A DNA stretch of 64,000 bases from Arthrobacter psychrochitiniphilus (GTDB lineage Bacteria; Actinomycetota; Actinomycetes; Actinomycetales; Micrococcaceae): NCBI RefSeq assembly GCF_003185915.1, contig NZ_QHLZ01000008.1, positions 62,001 through 126,000 on the forward strand, in the 5' to 3' direction. Below are positions 15,298 through 23,869 of the stretch, one piece after another. Position numbers and translations under genes: made by a program. Every line of letters starts with the position of its first letter. Within the stretch, counting starts at the first letter, position 1. Under the pieces are notes generated by a model. The model did no database searches and was not told the origin of the DNA. It was given only the letters and a program-made list of their open reading frames with translations.

Positions 15298-17487
15298 CTA
15301 CGCTGCGTCAGCGAGGCCCAGAAGCTGCTGATCTTGAGCCCGTAGGATCGCCAAACGAGTCAGAATGGCGTCGTCTTCCTCGTCGTACGGCGTGGCCGCC
15401 GGAGGATCGGGCAGAGTATCGCCACCCCAGCAATCCTCGGTCAAACCAACACCGTCCCAGCTCTCGCTGTCCCCTACAACACCGTCCCAGGAATCGTTGC
15501 TTCTCTCCTGCCTCGCTGCGGCAGCTAACGGCTCGCCAGCTAAGATTCGCTGGCCAATTTGCCCACCACTGGGGTGCTGCCCTAGCGAGCCCTGGATAAT
15601 CTTTTTCAACCATTTCGGATAGACCGGCGGTTGCTGTTCCGGGGGATCTGGCGGGCAGTAACGGCCTGAAGGCGATGTCCACGAGATGGTTCCGTTTTCT
15701 TCCACGCGGGGCGACCAGCCACGGAGCCGAAGGCTCTGACGCTCGGGTTCTGCAATGCAGCGCCGCCTACCATGCCTGTCTTTGTCATCTTTGAAGTGCT
15801 TAACCCGATGGTGGTGACCGCACAGGTGCTCTAAGTTGTTATAGATGGACCTGCCACCGCTTTCGAAGCTCTTAACATGGTCTACATCGCAATTAATAGC
15901 TTTGGCCATGCAGCCGGGGAACTGGCAGTAAACATCTCTAATCAGCAGCATGGTCCGCATGGCGCGGTCGATCCGATAACGGTCCGGATACCGATCGATG
16001 GGTCTATTAGTTAGGGGATCAACGAGGACTCTGAGGAAGCTGCCGGCCTCTACGGCCAAGCGTTTGGCGACTTCCATACTTATAGGTCCGGTTCCCTCCA
16101 TCCATGCCGGCTCATTGGTCACGCCGAGTAAGGATAGCGCCGGAACTAGTAGGACAGGAGTGACTTGTGGCAGCGGTGGCCATACTTCACCACTGACGGT
16201 GCTTGCAATACTCAACTCTGGCAGCTGGGAATTGCAAAGCCATTCCGGGCGGTTGCGAGGATCCGGCTCGTGAAACAAGGGGTCGTAGTAGTTGGCATCT
16301 TCAAAGACTGGAACTTGCCACGGGTGGAGCAGGGCCCCACCGCGATCAGGGTCGGGGAAAAGCCCCTCCCCACATGCATCTGGCTCCGGCCGCAGCTGCC
16401 ATGGAAGCAGATCGAGACTAGCGCCGGAATCACCGCCAGAAGCCGAGCCGTCCATTTGTCCCCAATGGCCACGGGTACTCTCAGTGTTTGTCACTACGGG
16501 GTTTGCAGGCACCGCGTTTGTGGTTCCGGCCTGTGATGAGGCTGGTAAATGGATGCCGTTCTCGTCCATACTCTGCCTCAGCAGCAAGGCGGCCGCCACG
16601 TCTGCGCGCAATTGCGAGAGCGTCCGGGCTTCATGATCGCCCCGGGCGGCTTGTGCCGTATAAGTGCACTGGTCCCAGATCCCCTCGATAGTAGGGGCTG
16701 GACCGTAAAGGCTAAACCAGGACATACCGTCAAATCCACGGTGGACACGCACATTCCGGTCAGCATAAGCACGCCTGGTCCGCGCCACGATGGTCTCGGG
16801 ATAGCTGCGCTCTCGCAATCTGCGGGCGGTAGAGCGAAAGCTTGGCAGAGTTTTATTGCCGGCATGCTCCAACAGACGCTTCTCGAAAGAATCGATGGCT
16901 TCCTGCGGGATCTCGGCTTGGTGTAAAAGGCTGGTTTCCTCCGCAATGATGAGCGCAAAATCCCAGCCCAATTCCCCTGCTGAGAGCAGTTCCATGGAGG
17001 TGGGAAGTTTCCGCACTAACATCATTGACTTCTCGATCAACACTCCAGCGACACTCTCAGGGACATGCAAAATATTGGCCAACTCGGCGCTAATCTGGTC
17101 CAAGGCGCAGCCTTTCTGCCACCAATCGAGCGTCAAGAGCCCGCCTTCCAGCATGGCTGCAGATTCCAGGCGGTCCACCATGAGTGCTACCAGAGCTGCA
17201 CATTGGTTCTGATGCCTCCGCAGAGCTGAAAGTGCTTCGCCACAGCCGTCTATCAGCGCCCGGACACTCTCAAGCTGCGATTGGGGCGCAGCAATTTCCG
17301 ATGGGCCCTCATCAGGCTGCGCACTGTTGGTTCCGGGAATGGGCAGCGGCGGTAATCCCTGCATGGAGGAAATGAACCACGACAGCGGTTCAAGGGTGGG
17401 AAGAGCGAGCCCGTCAATGAGGTCCGCCGCACTGAGTGGGGTGGATGACGCGTCCCGATCCGCCGGGACTTCCCTCGAATTACCCAT
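15298..17487 (-). CDS. DUF222 and HNH-endonuclease domain protein
   Basis: A 729-residue protein with an N-terminal DUF222 region (conserved segments such as GRPRxxx-like patterns around residues 130-290) and an HNH nuclease motif at about residues 530-560: CQFPGC, CDVDHVKSFESGG, NNLEHLCGHHHRVKH, giving the His-Asn-His metal site plus a CxxxC zinc pair. This pairing is very common and multicopy in actinobacteria and is thought to behave like a mobile or selfish nuclease; its role is unproven. Its upstream region (17488-17580) is strikingly AT-rich (ATAATTATAATATATAG) for this genome and holds the promoter. Confidence 0.88.
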   Translation of the reverse strand: MGNSREVPADRDASSTPLSAADLIDGLALPTLEPLSWFISSMQGLPPLPIPGTNSAQPDEGPSEIAAPQSQLESVRALIDGCGEALSALRRHQNQCAALVALMVDRLESAAMLEGGLLTLDWWQKGCALDQISAELANILHVPESVAGVLIEKSMMLVRKLPTSMELLSAGELGWDFALIIAEETSLLHQAEIPQEAIDSFEKRLLEHAGNKTLPSFRSTARRLRERSYPETIVARTRRAYADRNVRVHRGFDGMSWFSLYGPAPTIEGIWDQCTYTAQAARGDHEARTLSQLRADVAAALLLRQSMDENGIHLPASSQAGTTNAVPANPVVTNTESTRGHWGQMDGSASGGDSGASLDLLPWQLRPEPDACGEGLFPDPDRGGALLHPWQVPVFEDANYYDPLFHEPDPRNRPEWLCNSQLPELSIASTVSGEVWPPLPQVTPVLLVPALSLLGVTNEPAWMEGTGPISMEVAKRLAVEAGSFLRVLVDPLTNRPIDRYPDRYRIDRAMRTMLLIRDVYCQFPGCMAKAINCDVDHVKSFESGGRSIYNNLEHLCGHHHRVKHFKDDKDRHGRRRCIAEPERQSLRLRGWSPRVEENGTISWTSPSGRYCPPDPPEQQPPVYPKWLKKIIQGSLGQHPSGGQIGQRILAGEPLAAAARQERSNDSWDGVVGDSESWDGVGLTEDCWGGDTLPDPPAATPYDEEDDAILTRLAILRAQDQQLLGLADAA

Positions 17488-17610
17488 ACCACAATTATAA
17501 TATATAGATATGGCTAGATCAATGGATACCTGAATCTATACGTATATAATTACGATTATCTCGATAGGCAAAGCCGCCCCGAAGACCGAGCCGGCGGTCA
17601 GGAAAAAGGT

Positions 17611-17652
17611 GAGTGCCGCCGTCGTACTTGAAGAAGTACAACAGCGGCACTC
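17611..17652. terminator. Strong hairpin, probable terminator
   Basis: GAGTGCCGC (17611-17619) pairs with GCGGCACTC (17644-17652), and inside it GTACTT (17624-17629) pairs with AAGTAC (17634-17639). It lies just past the 3' end of the AMIN-like gene on the minus strand. There is no long U run, as is common for actinobacterial terminators. Confidence 0.65.
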
Positions 17653-17679
17653 GAGACTTCCAACAGCGGCGGCAGGTGC

Positions 17680-18225
17680 CTACCAGCGGTGCGCCACGTC
17701 AATAATGATGCGGGAGGTATTGCCTGGTCCGTTCAGAACAAACGCCGTGAAGGGGAGCCTGGCCCGGACTCCTAAGGCCAAGGTGGTGGTACCTTCAAAG
17801 CTGCCTGCTAGGGCTACCTGACGGAAGGTGGCATACCCGGCTGTATTGACCAGCTCGTTACGGTTGGCGGGAGTGTAACTAGCCGCGCCACTACTGGTGT
17901 AAGCGGGAGCTTTGACGGTTATTTTTAGATCGGCCGCGCCCCGCACGGGAACTGCCACGCCGCTGCCTGGCCGCACCACTTCAGTCACATATTCAACGGT
18001 GTAGCCATTGGCTTGGCCCTGGAGATCCACCACCAAGCGGTCAAAGCACGCGTGCTGACCTGCGCGAACGTTGGCTGCTGTGGCGTTAGAAGCGCTCCCT
18101 GCCGTCTTGGCGAGAGAGCCCCACGTAATGCCACAGTAGGGCGCCGCTTGTGCGGGCGCGGGTGCTATAAGGATAAATGCGGCCAGCAACCCCACAACTG
18201 CTAGCCAGGCTTTGATGTATTTCAT
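17680..18225 (-). CDS. Secreted AMIN-like domain protein
   Basis: A 181-residue exported protein: residues 1-27 are a classical signal peptide (MKYIKAWLAVVGLLAAFILI core, cleavage after AQA). The mature part has a Cys pair and the AMIN-like pattern HACFDRLVVDLQG, then a barrel ending in NGPGNTSRIIIDVAHRW. AMIN-like domains in actinobacteria are beta-sandwiches thought to bind cell-wall polymers. I chose the ATG at 18225 because GGAAAGGGTG precedes it; nine extra upstream codons are possible. Monocistronic with a hairpin behind it. Confidence 0.85.
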   Translation of the reverse strand: MKYIKAWLAVVGLLAAFILIAPAPAQAAPYCGITWGSLAKTAGSASNATAANVRAGQHACFDRLVVDLQGQANGYTVEYVTEVVRPGSGVAVPVRGAADLKITVKAPAYTSSGAASYTPANRNELVNTAGYATFRQVALAGSFEGTTTLALGVRARLPFTAFVLNGPGNTSRIIIDVAHRW

Positions 18226-18447
18226 GGGAAACACCCTTTCCGGAAGTGACAATATTTAGCTCATATATGAGTTATTTCACGGTAGATCTTTGTGGCGCTC
18301 CTCGCAGCAGTCCGGGCAGAAAGAACTCCCAACTGTTACAGCCTGCGTTCCAGAGCAGATAATCGTTACCTAGGTCTCCATAGCTGATGGTTTGTGACGA
18401 GCCGCGATACGCTGGTGAGAATCACCGTTCACTCTTGGAGTTGACCC

Positions 18448-19440
18448 ATGGCCGTGCGCAGTTTTTCCGATCCGGGTCAGCCGGACCATCTAGACGTAAG
18501 CACCATTTTTGACGGTACGACGCACCTGGATGGTAAAGACAGCGCATTGGCTGCCCGTGCCACAGGATCATCATGGCGTGCTTCGGTACTGCGTTATTAT
18601 TCGCTGACCAAACCGCGGGTGCTGTATGGAAATGTACTCACGGCGGCCGCCGGGTTCCTCTTTGCCAGTCCTGGCGCGCTGGACTGGTTCCTGTTCTTGG
18701 CAGTCTGCATCGGCACCACCTTGGTCATTGGCTCCGCCTGCGTTCTGAACAATGTTCTTGACCGCGATATTGATACGTTGATGGCCAGGACTAAAAAGCG
18801 GGCCACTGTCACGGGAGGTGTGGGGGCACGCAATGCTCTCATTTACTCCGCCCTTCTCGGTCTAGGCGGCATGGCCGTACTAGTGGCGTGGACCAACACA
18901 TTAGTTGTGTTCGTGGGATTGGCCGGCTTTTTAGCTTATGTGGTGCTCTACGGCATGCTTTCCAAACGCCTGTCCATCCACGGCACCTTGGTGGGCAGCG
19001 TATCCGGGGCCGCACCCATTCTGGGCGGCTATGTTGGAGCCAGCAACGAGCTCGACGCCGGCGCAGCATTAGTCTTCCTCATACTATTTTTCTGGCAGCT
19101 GCCAGCGTTCTATTCGATCTCCATTTACCGGCAGCAGGAATATGCCCGAGCCAAGGTGCCTGTCATTTCAGTTGTTCGAGGTATTGCCAACACCAAGGTT
19201 CAGATCCTGGTGTACACAGCCGTTTTCGTGGCTGTTTCACTTCTCCCCCAGCTCTTTGGCTATACCGGCTGGTTTTACACAGCCCTGATGGCAGTCCTCG
19301 GAGCCGGGTGGCTCGTCCTGGCCGTTCGCGGGCTTCGCACCACGGATAACGATCGCTGGGCACGACTCATGTTCCGCTACTCACTGATCATGATGTTCGC
19401 TATTTCGGCGCTACTCACAGTTGGCCCGCGCCTGCCCTGA
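18448..19440 (+). CDS. ctaB: Protoheme IX farnesyltransferase (heme o synthase)
   Basis: A 330-residue UbiA-superfamily membrane prenyltransferase that adds farnesyl to heme b for cytochrome oxidase. The first Asp-rich motif NVLDRDID is at residues 102-109 followed by MARTKKR, and the second region IYRQQEYARAKVPVISVV is present; about nine helices are predicted. A ~45-residue hydrophilic N-terminus precedes helix 1, somewhat longer than in E. coli CyoE. No other oxidase-assembly gene is adjacent, although in many actinobacteria it sits beside transketolase/tkt and ctaA. Confidence 0.95.
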   Translation: MAVRSFSDPGQPDHLDVSTIFDGTTHLDGKDSALAARATGSSWRASVLRYYSLTKPRVLYGNVLTAAAGFLFASPGALDWFLFLAVCIGTTLVIGSACVLNNVLDRDIDTLMARTKKRATVTGGVGARNALIYSALLGLGGMAVLVAWTNTLVVFVGLAGFLAYVVLYGMLSKRLSIHGTLVGSVSGAAPILGGYVGASNELDAGAALVFLILFFWQLPAFYSISIYRQQEYARAKVPVISVVRGIANTKVQILVYTAVFVAVSLLPQLFGYTGWFYTALMAVLGAGWLVLAVRGLRTTDNDRWARLMFRYSLIMMFAISALLTVGPRLP

Positions 19441-19594
19441 GCAAAAACTCTCCCCCGATGAGTCCTAGACCGGGGCCGGGCCTTGACCGTGAGTAAAAAT
19501 CGGCTTCCAATTGAGGTAAGGGCTTATTTAATTTGGCCCTGTGCGTGCGTCCGGACGGGGCAGTCCGGCCAAGGTGCCGGGAGGTCGAGACAAA

Positions 19595-20164
19595 ATGGTG
19601 TTCCTTGTTCTTGCAGTTCTAGTAGTGGCAACCACTGCAGCCACCGTATGGATGGCAGGCTCAGCAATCCGCCGCAAAGATGATCCCGACGCAACGTTTT
19701 GGTACACGTTCACGGGCCTGTGCATGGTGATGCCCATGATCTTGATCCCGGCGATGAAGACGCCTGCACTATCTGGTGCCTTGGTTCTGGTGGCGGCTGC
19801 CACGGCCGTTGGAACACATTTTTATGCCCGTCGGCACGCACGTCACACGGCCGCCAACAAGCGAGACTTCGCACTTATTTCAGCTCTTAATGAGACCTCG
19901 GCCTGGCATGAGTCACTGCTCGTCCAATGGAGCCGTTACGAATGGGACCCGGCGGCTGCCATTGATTTTCCGGATATGAGCGATGTTGGCGTTCCCGAAA
20001 CAGCCGCCCTCATCAGAGCAGTGGCTGTTGCGGGACGGCTCTCTCCCGCACCGAGTAGTGAGCCTCTGACGGAGCAGCAGATAGGGCCATACCAGCAAGC
20101 CGTGGCCCAGCTTGCGGCTGCCTTGGAGAGGGCCGAAGCTGCGGCGCAGCACAGTTCCTACTGA
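19595..20164 (+). CDS. Two-helix membrane protein of unknown function
   Basis: From the ATG at 19595 (GGGAGG 11 bp upstream) the product is 189 residues: two or three N-terminal transmembrane helices (residues 1-18, about 35-52 and 55-70) and a cytoplasmic alpha-helical tail with ALNETSAWHESLLVQWSRYEWDP and a C-terminal AQLAAALERAEAA. No catalytic motif is seen. It converges with the universal stress gene 10 bp away. Confidence 0.75.
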   Translation: MVFLVLAVLVVATTAATVWMAGSAIRRKDDPDATFWYTFTGLCMVMPMILIPAMKTPALSGALVLVAAATAVGTHFYARRHARHTAANKRDFALISALNETSAWHESLLVQWSRYEWDPAAAIDFPDMSDVGVPETAALIRAVAVAGRLSPAPSSEPLTEQQIGPYQQAVAQLAAALERAEAAAQHSSY

Positions 20165-20174
20165 ACCTGGAGCA

Positions 20175-20603
20175 TTACTGAACCACAAGTACGGGAACGG
20201 GCGATTGGTTGACCACTGCAGCGCTGACGGAACCTAGCAGCAAGCCCATGATGCCGCCATGGCCACGCCTTCCCACAACGAGCATGCGCGCACCTTCTGC
20301 AACGGCGGCGAGCCCACTGGCCGCCGGTCCCTTGATGAGTCGGGCTGAGACAGAGTCGGGTACGTTCTCACCAAAGGCCTGGAAGAGCGCGTCGCGCAGA
20401 ACCTTTTGCGCACCTTCCTCAAAATTCCCAATGCCCAATGCCGCGTAGCTGGCGTGTTTGGTGGGCATTTCCCAGACCGCTACAGCGTCCACTGCGCCAC
20501 CTAGCTCTGCTGCCAACCGAGCACCTTCTTTGAGTGCGCGGACGGAGGCTGGCGAACCGTCAACACCAACAACAATACGGACCTCTGGCGTAGCTTCAGA
20601 CAC
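20175..20603 (-). CDS. Universal stress protein (UspA family)
   Basis: Starting at the GTG at 20603, which has an ideal AAGGAG six bases upstream, the product is 142 residues, normal for single-domain Usp proteins. It begins RIVVGVDGSPASVRALKEGARLA and ends with the ATP-binding loop VVGRRGHGGIMGLLLGSVS (G-2X-G-9X-G-S). It should bind ATP and act in stress survival. A longer frame upstream has no ribosome-binding site and non-conserved sequence. Confidence 0.92.
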   Translation of the reverse strand: MSEATPEVRIVVGVDGSPASVRALKEGARLAAELGGAVDAVAVWEMPTKHASYAALGIGNFEEGAQKVLRDALFQAFGENVPDSVSARLIKGPAASGLAAVAEGARMLVVGRRGHGGIMGLLLGSVSAAVVNQSPVPVLVVQ

Positions 20604-20729
20604 GAACTGCTCCTTACGGTTGCGGGCGATTCCCGATATTCCTATTCTCCCGTAGAAAGCCATAATGACGTAGTTGGCCTGTTTTTGGGCTCGCCGCAGA
20701 AATCGGATAAATCCTACGCTAAGTGAAAA

Positions 20730-20999
20730 TTGAGCCGCTCTTTCCCGGGAGTCGTCGCGGCTGCAGTAGATCATCCTGTGGAGGTCACCCGGAGTGACAG
20801 TGAATCTCTGGTGCTCATCTCAGGTAGTGCAGACCGAGCGCGTACTGCCCTGCTGGAGCTGGCAGCTCAGCTTGTTGCGGTCTCAACGAGCACCACCGGA
20901 ACTCTCATCAGGCGCTTGATCGGCCGTTCACGGCGGATGCTGGCACTGAGTACGGCTGATCAGCAAACCTGCGCCAACGATGTCCTGTCCGCGGCACGC
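20730..20999 (+). pseudogene. Phd/RelB-like antitoxin remnant
   Basis: The frame reads HPVEVTRSDSESLVLISGSAD, ALLELAAQLVAV, GTLIRRL, RRMLALSTADQQTCANDVLSAARGS. This order matches the middle and C-terminal part of actinobacterial 'prevent-host-death' type antitoxins (EVTRRDxESLVL...LLELAAQLIAV...FPWMLALSxADRxxCAxDLLxAAR). The FPW element is degraded, the normal N-terminus and the last ~40 residues are missing, and no toxin gene follows. I judge it a relic. Assignment rests on remembered family patterns. Confidence 0.5.
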
Positions 21000-21317
21000 G
21001 GTTCGTCCACCTGCGGGACACCTAGGTGTTTTTTAGTTGAGTCGTGCTTTTGTCTCAAGTTGTTGATTCCCGTTCGCGTTTCGTCGGCCTTCGCTTGCGG
21101 GTGCGTGGCCCTATGGTTCCAGACTCCACATCCTCGCGGACCCGATATGAAGAAGGTCCCGAAGGTGTCGCTCTGCGGCGGCGGAGTAATGAATTTCAAC
21201 GGTTCAACGCGGATTAAAATGAGTGATCGCAATGGCAAACCCGACCCTATTGTCCTCTTGGTCGCGCCAGATGCCAGGTGCGGGGTTTTGCATCCTCGTA
21301 CCGGGCTATTTTCGGTC

Positions 21318-21529
21318 ACTTCGTCTTGCGTTGAATACCAGGCGGCGAATCGAGTAAACCAATCAGGTTCCCAGTCACCGTTGAGGACAACCCGAACAAG
21401 TACCATAGCGGCAAAAGTCCGGACTGCCACACGGGTGTGTGAGAGTCGCTCTACTAACTGCGCCTCCAACGCACCCAGCTGTACTTTCGAGAGATTAGCA
21501 GAATCGAGTGTTTCGCTGAGCTTGCCCAA
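21318..21529 (-). pseudogene. DUF2785-like fragment
   Basis: Residues from 21529 read ALEAQLVERLSHTRVAVRTFAAMVLVRVVLNGDWEPDWFTRFAAWYSTQDE. This is like the middle of DUF2785 proteins, which have LSxxxVqaRTFAPLvLA...WxxAFxxWYpxExD. The rest of the domain on both sides is absent and the frame continues into unrelated sequence, so it is a fragment of about 65 codons. Function of the family is unknown. Confidence 0.5.
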
Positions 21530-21782
21530 TGATCAATCGTCCCTAACTGCAGGGTCAGGAGAGCTTAGATCGTTGCGTTCGAATCAAAGAAGCGGTTTTG
21601 ATTCCCGAGAAACCTTCGTTGGACAGCTTCGAACCATCAACAGCGGCAGCAAGATCGGTGGCGTTGTCCGCCGGAGGAACGGTTTACGGGACGCTTTCAG
21701 GTGAGCAATGATTTGGAATCGATTCCGTCGATCGTGGATCGTCTACTAGCGCTTCTTCTGCTTGCCCGTGGCGCGGGATGTT

Positions 21783-22364
21783 CTACTCGATCGCGCCGGG
21801 CCATGGAGTGGGCTTCGATCGATCATCGGTGCTTAACACACCCGCTAATGCTAGGTCGTAGATGGTGCCCAGACGAACAACGGCGCCCCGCCTGTGCCCC
21901 TCCCAACTAAAACCGACTTTCTGCGCAACACGCGCGGAAGATCCATTGATCGAGATGGATTCCCACACTATACGGCTGAGGCCGAGACCGTCGGGGGGAA
22001 GCAGCGAAGCCGACCGCGACAACGCGCGCGGCCGCTTCCGTCATGACTCCCTGCGCCCGAACGAGCGGGTCGATCCAGTACCCGAGTTCTGCGGCGCCGT
22101 CCTGGACGTTGGAAAGCGAAACCACGCCGAGTAGCTGCGGGGGTCCTTCAAGTAAATGCCCCAAACCAGAGAACTACCGGTGGACCAGCCGGCGGGAATG
22201 ACACTGCTGACGAACTGGGTGGCACTCTCGAGACGATAGGGGTGTGGAACGGTGGTGAGGGAGGCGATGTCTGCGTCTTGGCAGATAGTGAAGATGCGAT
22301 TGATGTCCGCCTCTGTCGGGCATCGAAGTATTTGACGCGCCGTCTCGAGCTCCACACATTCCAT
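21783..22364 (-). pseudogene. GNAT acetyltransferase (RimJ/RimL type), two frameshifts
   Basis: Three overlapping frames on this strand make one protein. Frame A (from 22364) gives LETARQILRCPTEADINRIFTICQD...LVWGIYLKDP. Near 22135 the match moves to frame B: QLLGVVSLSNVQDGAAELGYWIDPLVRAQGVMTEAAARVVAVGFAA. Near 22000 it moves to frame C: GLGLSRIVWESISINGSSARVAQKVGFSWEGHRRG. The order is exactly that of RimJ/RimL-type acetyltransferases, with the acetyl-CoA loop region RAQGVMTEA. Two indels therefore inactivate it, unless sequencing errors are responsible. Confidence 0.75.
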
Positions 22365-22414
22365 CCGAGAACGTTATCAAACCAGTGACACTGACCTCGT
22401 GTGTCCGTAAGCCG

Positions 22415-22702
22415 GTCCTTGAGGGCACCTATCAAGGCAGCGTGCAGCCCGAGCATCTCCAGGCGTACTTGGACGAGTTCGTGTTCCGTTTCAACCGACG
22501 CAACTTCCACACGAGGGGCTAGCTGTTCTTCCGACTACTCGAATCAGCAGTTGCCGGCTTAGCCGCCCCCTACACAAGCGTGGCCGTCATCCACCGAAAG
22601 CCGAAGGATGTCCGCATCCTGCCACCGGCGCCCCATCCACTACCGTGCACACTCGCCGGAACACCGCTCGAAAGATCCTGGCGAACCCCACAGGCCGCAT
22701 AA
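22415..22702 (+). pseudogene. IS1595-family transposase C-terminal remnant
   Basis: The frame reads VLEGTYQGSVQPEHLQAYLDE, FVFRFNRRNFHTRG, a TAG stop, LFFRLLESAVAG and PYTSVAVIHRK. The YLDEFxFRFNRR...RGLLFxRLLExAV order is the C-terminus of IS1595-type (ISXO2-like) transposases. An in-frame amber sits between the two halves and the N-terminal zinc and DDE parts are missing. No terminal repeats could be matched. Confidence 0.75.
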
Positions 22703-22850
22703 TCACGGCAGTTACATGGATAGCCAATTCCCTAATTTTGCGTAATCCGATAGTCACCGCCAGAACGAGCGCAACCAGCGCGGCGAGGATCGCTGAGGCT
22801 GACCCGGCTCTTCGCTCGTTTCCTTGGAGCGTTTCATGCAACGCTCGCAT
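22587..22850 (-). CDS. Possible small membrane protein, doubtful
   Basis: The ATG at 22850 follows the stop of the upstream gene directly. The N-terminus contains a good transmembrane candidate (ASAILAALVALVLAVTIGL, residues 17-36), but the last ~40 codons are antisense to the IS1595 remnant, so at best this is a truncated gene. No close ribosome-binding site and no recognised family. Listed because the hydrophobic helix and the position suggest a former third gene of the Stv-fragment cluster. Confidence 0.3.
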   Translation of the reverse strand: MRALHETLQGNERRAGSASAILAALVALVLAVTIGLRKIRELAIHVTAVIMRPVGFARIFRAVFRRVCTVVDGAPVAGCGHPSAFGG

Positions 22851-23327
22851 TTACACGGGAAAAGATTCCAAGAGATCAGTTGGTGGACGGTAGTTATGTT
22901 CGCTGATGTAATGCAAAACAAGAGTGGGGGCCAGCCACACTCGTTGCTGACGATCGGTAACTTTCAAGCAAGCTGAACCCAGCTGAAGCTGGCCGCCGTG
23001 GAACGTCCGGTAGGATATGGGACCAAAACTGCCTGAAGAAGCTGAACAATACTGGCACATATGAAAGCCCCTCGTGACGAAGACAGGATCCATTGCAGCC
23101 ACTTCAAGAGCCTGGACAAAGGTTTCTGGAAAGAGCCCGGCCGTGTATTCAGATCCTGGTTCAAGCCAGCCAAAGGCGATCCATTGACCAAAGGTGGCTG
23201 GAATACCGGAGAGTCCAACAAGTTCTTGATGTTTACTAGGACGCTTCACACGCCCCAACCTCCCTTTAACTTGCGGCTCACCTACCGTTGTTCCATCAGC
23301 GATATAGGGCAAAACTACTCCATTCAT
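22851..23327 (-). CDS. Conserved hypothetical protein with CxxC motif, possible immunity-type protein
   Basis: A 158-residue soluble protein with IAFGWLEPGSEYTAGLFPETFVQALEV, a conserved FHMCQYCSA element, and the ending VWLAPTLVLHYISEHNYRPP. Small actinobacterial proteins with the order GWLExGxxFxxG...HxCxxC...APxLxxHYVExHGYxPP are known to me as a family of unknown function (I believe DUF7919, unverified). It starts 6 bp after the stop of an Stv-like domain fragment, the position where a cognate immunity or accessory gene of a polymorphic toxin would sit. Appears intact. Confidence 0.7.
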   Translation of the reverse strand: MNGVVLPYIADGTTVGEPQVKGRLGRVKRPSKHQELVGLSGIPATFGQWIAFGWLEPGSEYTAGLFPETFVQALEVAAMDPVFVTRGFHMCQYCSASSGSFGPISYRTFHGGQLQLGSACLKVTDRQQRVWLAPTLVLHYISEHNYRPPTDLLESFPV

Positions 23328-23333
23328 CAGTTG

Positions 23334-23774
23334 CTATGGGCTTGGGCTTGCAACATTTCGACAAGGAGCCCAGCCGGAACTTCTACCATTTTTAACGAGC
23401 TCGGATAGGCGTGTTGGAGTCTCAACTGTTACCGGGCTACCCACGATTTTCAGCCCTGCTGGCGGATACAGCAGGTAGTCAGGGACGATATCGCCGGGCC
23501 GGGCAACTTCTGCGGCGCGTTGTGTAAACGGCCAGCGAGGAGATAATTCGATTTTATTTCCAAGAGAATCAAAAATTGACTCATTATGAGGTCCATAAAA
23601 ACGAATCTTGGTTCCAGCTGGAACTGTCACTGTACTCAGGTCACCAGCGAGAATTCCACCGTACCCAGACAATACCTGTGGATTTTTCCCAGCCAGCGCT
23701 GCGATCCCATGACCGGCCGAGTTCCCTGCCCCACCGGTGAATAATCGGGGTCTGAGGATGAGTGGTACGGAAAT
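23334..23774 (-). pseudogene. Stv-like adhesin/toxin C-terminal domain fragment
   Basis: The open frame from 23774 (preceded by TGA at 23775-23777) lacks an ATG and reads RLFTGGAGNSAGHGIAALAG, VTVPAGTKIRFYGPHNESIFDSLGN, PGDIVPDYLLYPPAGLKIVGSP, TPTRLSELVKNG and GWAPCRN before the stop. This resembles the 'putative adhesin Stv' domain found at the C-terminus of large secreted proteins (VPxGTxVxxYxxHGxxIxDxLGN...PDYTLxPPxGLxI...LSxLL...WAACR). All N-terminal export modules are missing, so it is a detached C-terminus, possibly a displaced toxin cassette. Confidence 0.55.
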
Positions 23775-23869
23775 TCACGCTAAGTGGGTTATGTCCGGGT
23801 CGGATCATCCTTGATGTGAACATGCCACGCTCGTAACGGGACCCTTCACCGGGATGGCTGATGCTTTGG

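Noticed and set aside
20960..21317. Continuation of the DUF2785-like frame toward 20960
   Set aside because: Past about 21318 the sequence loses resemblance to DUF2785 and becomes low-information, so only the conserved part is annotated.
22148..22510. Minus-strand frame covering the IS1595 remnant and GNAT start
   Set aside because: It is antisense to the recognisable transposase remnant and out of phase with the acetyltransferase frames.
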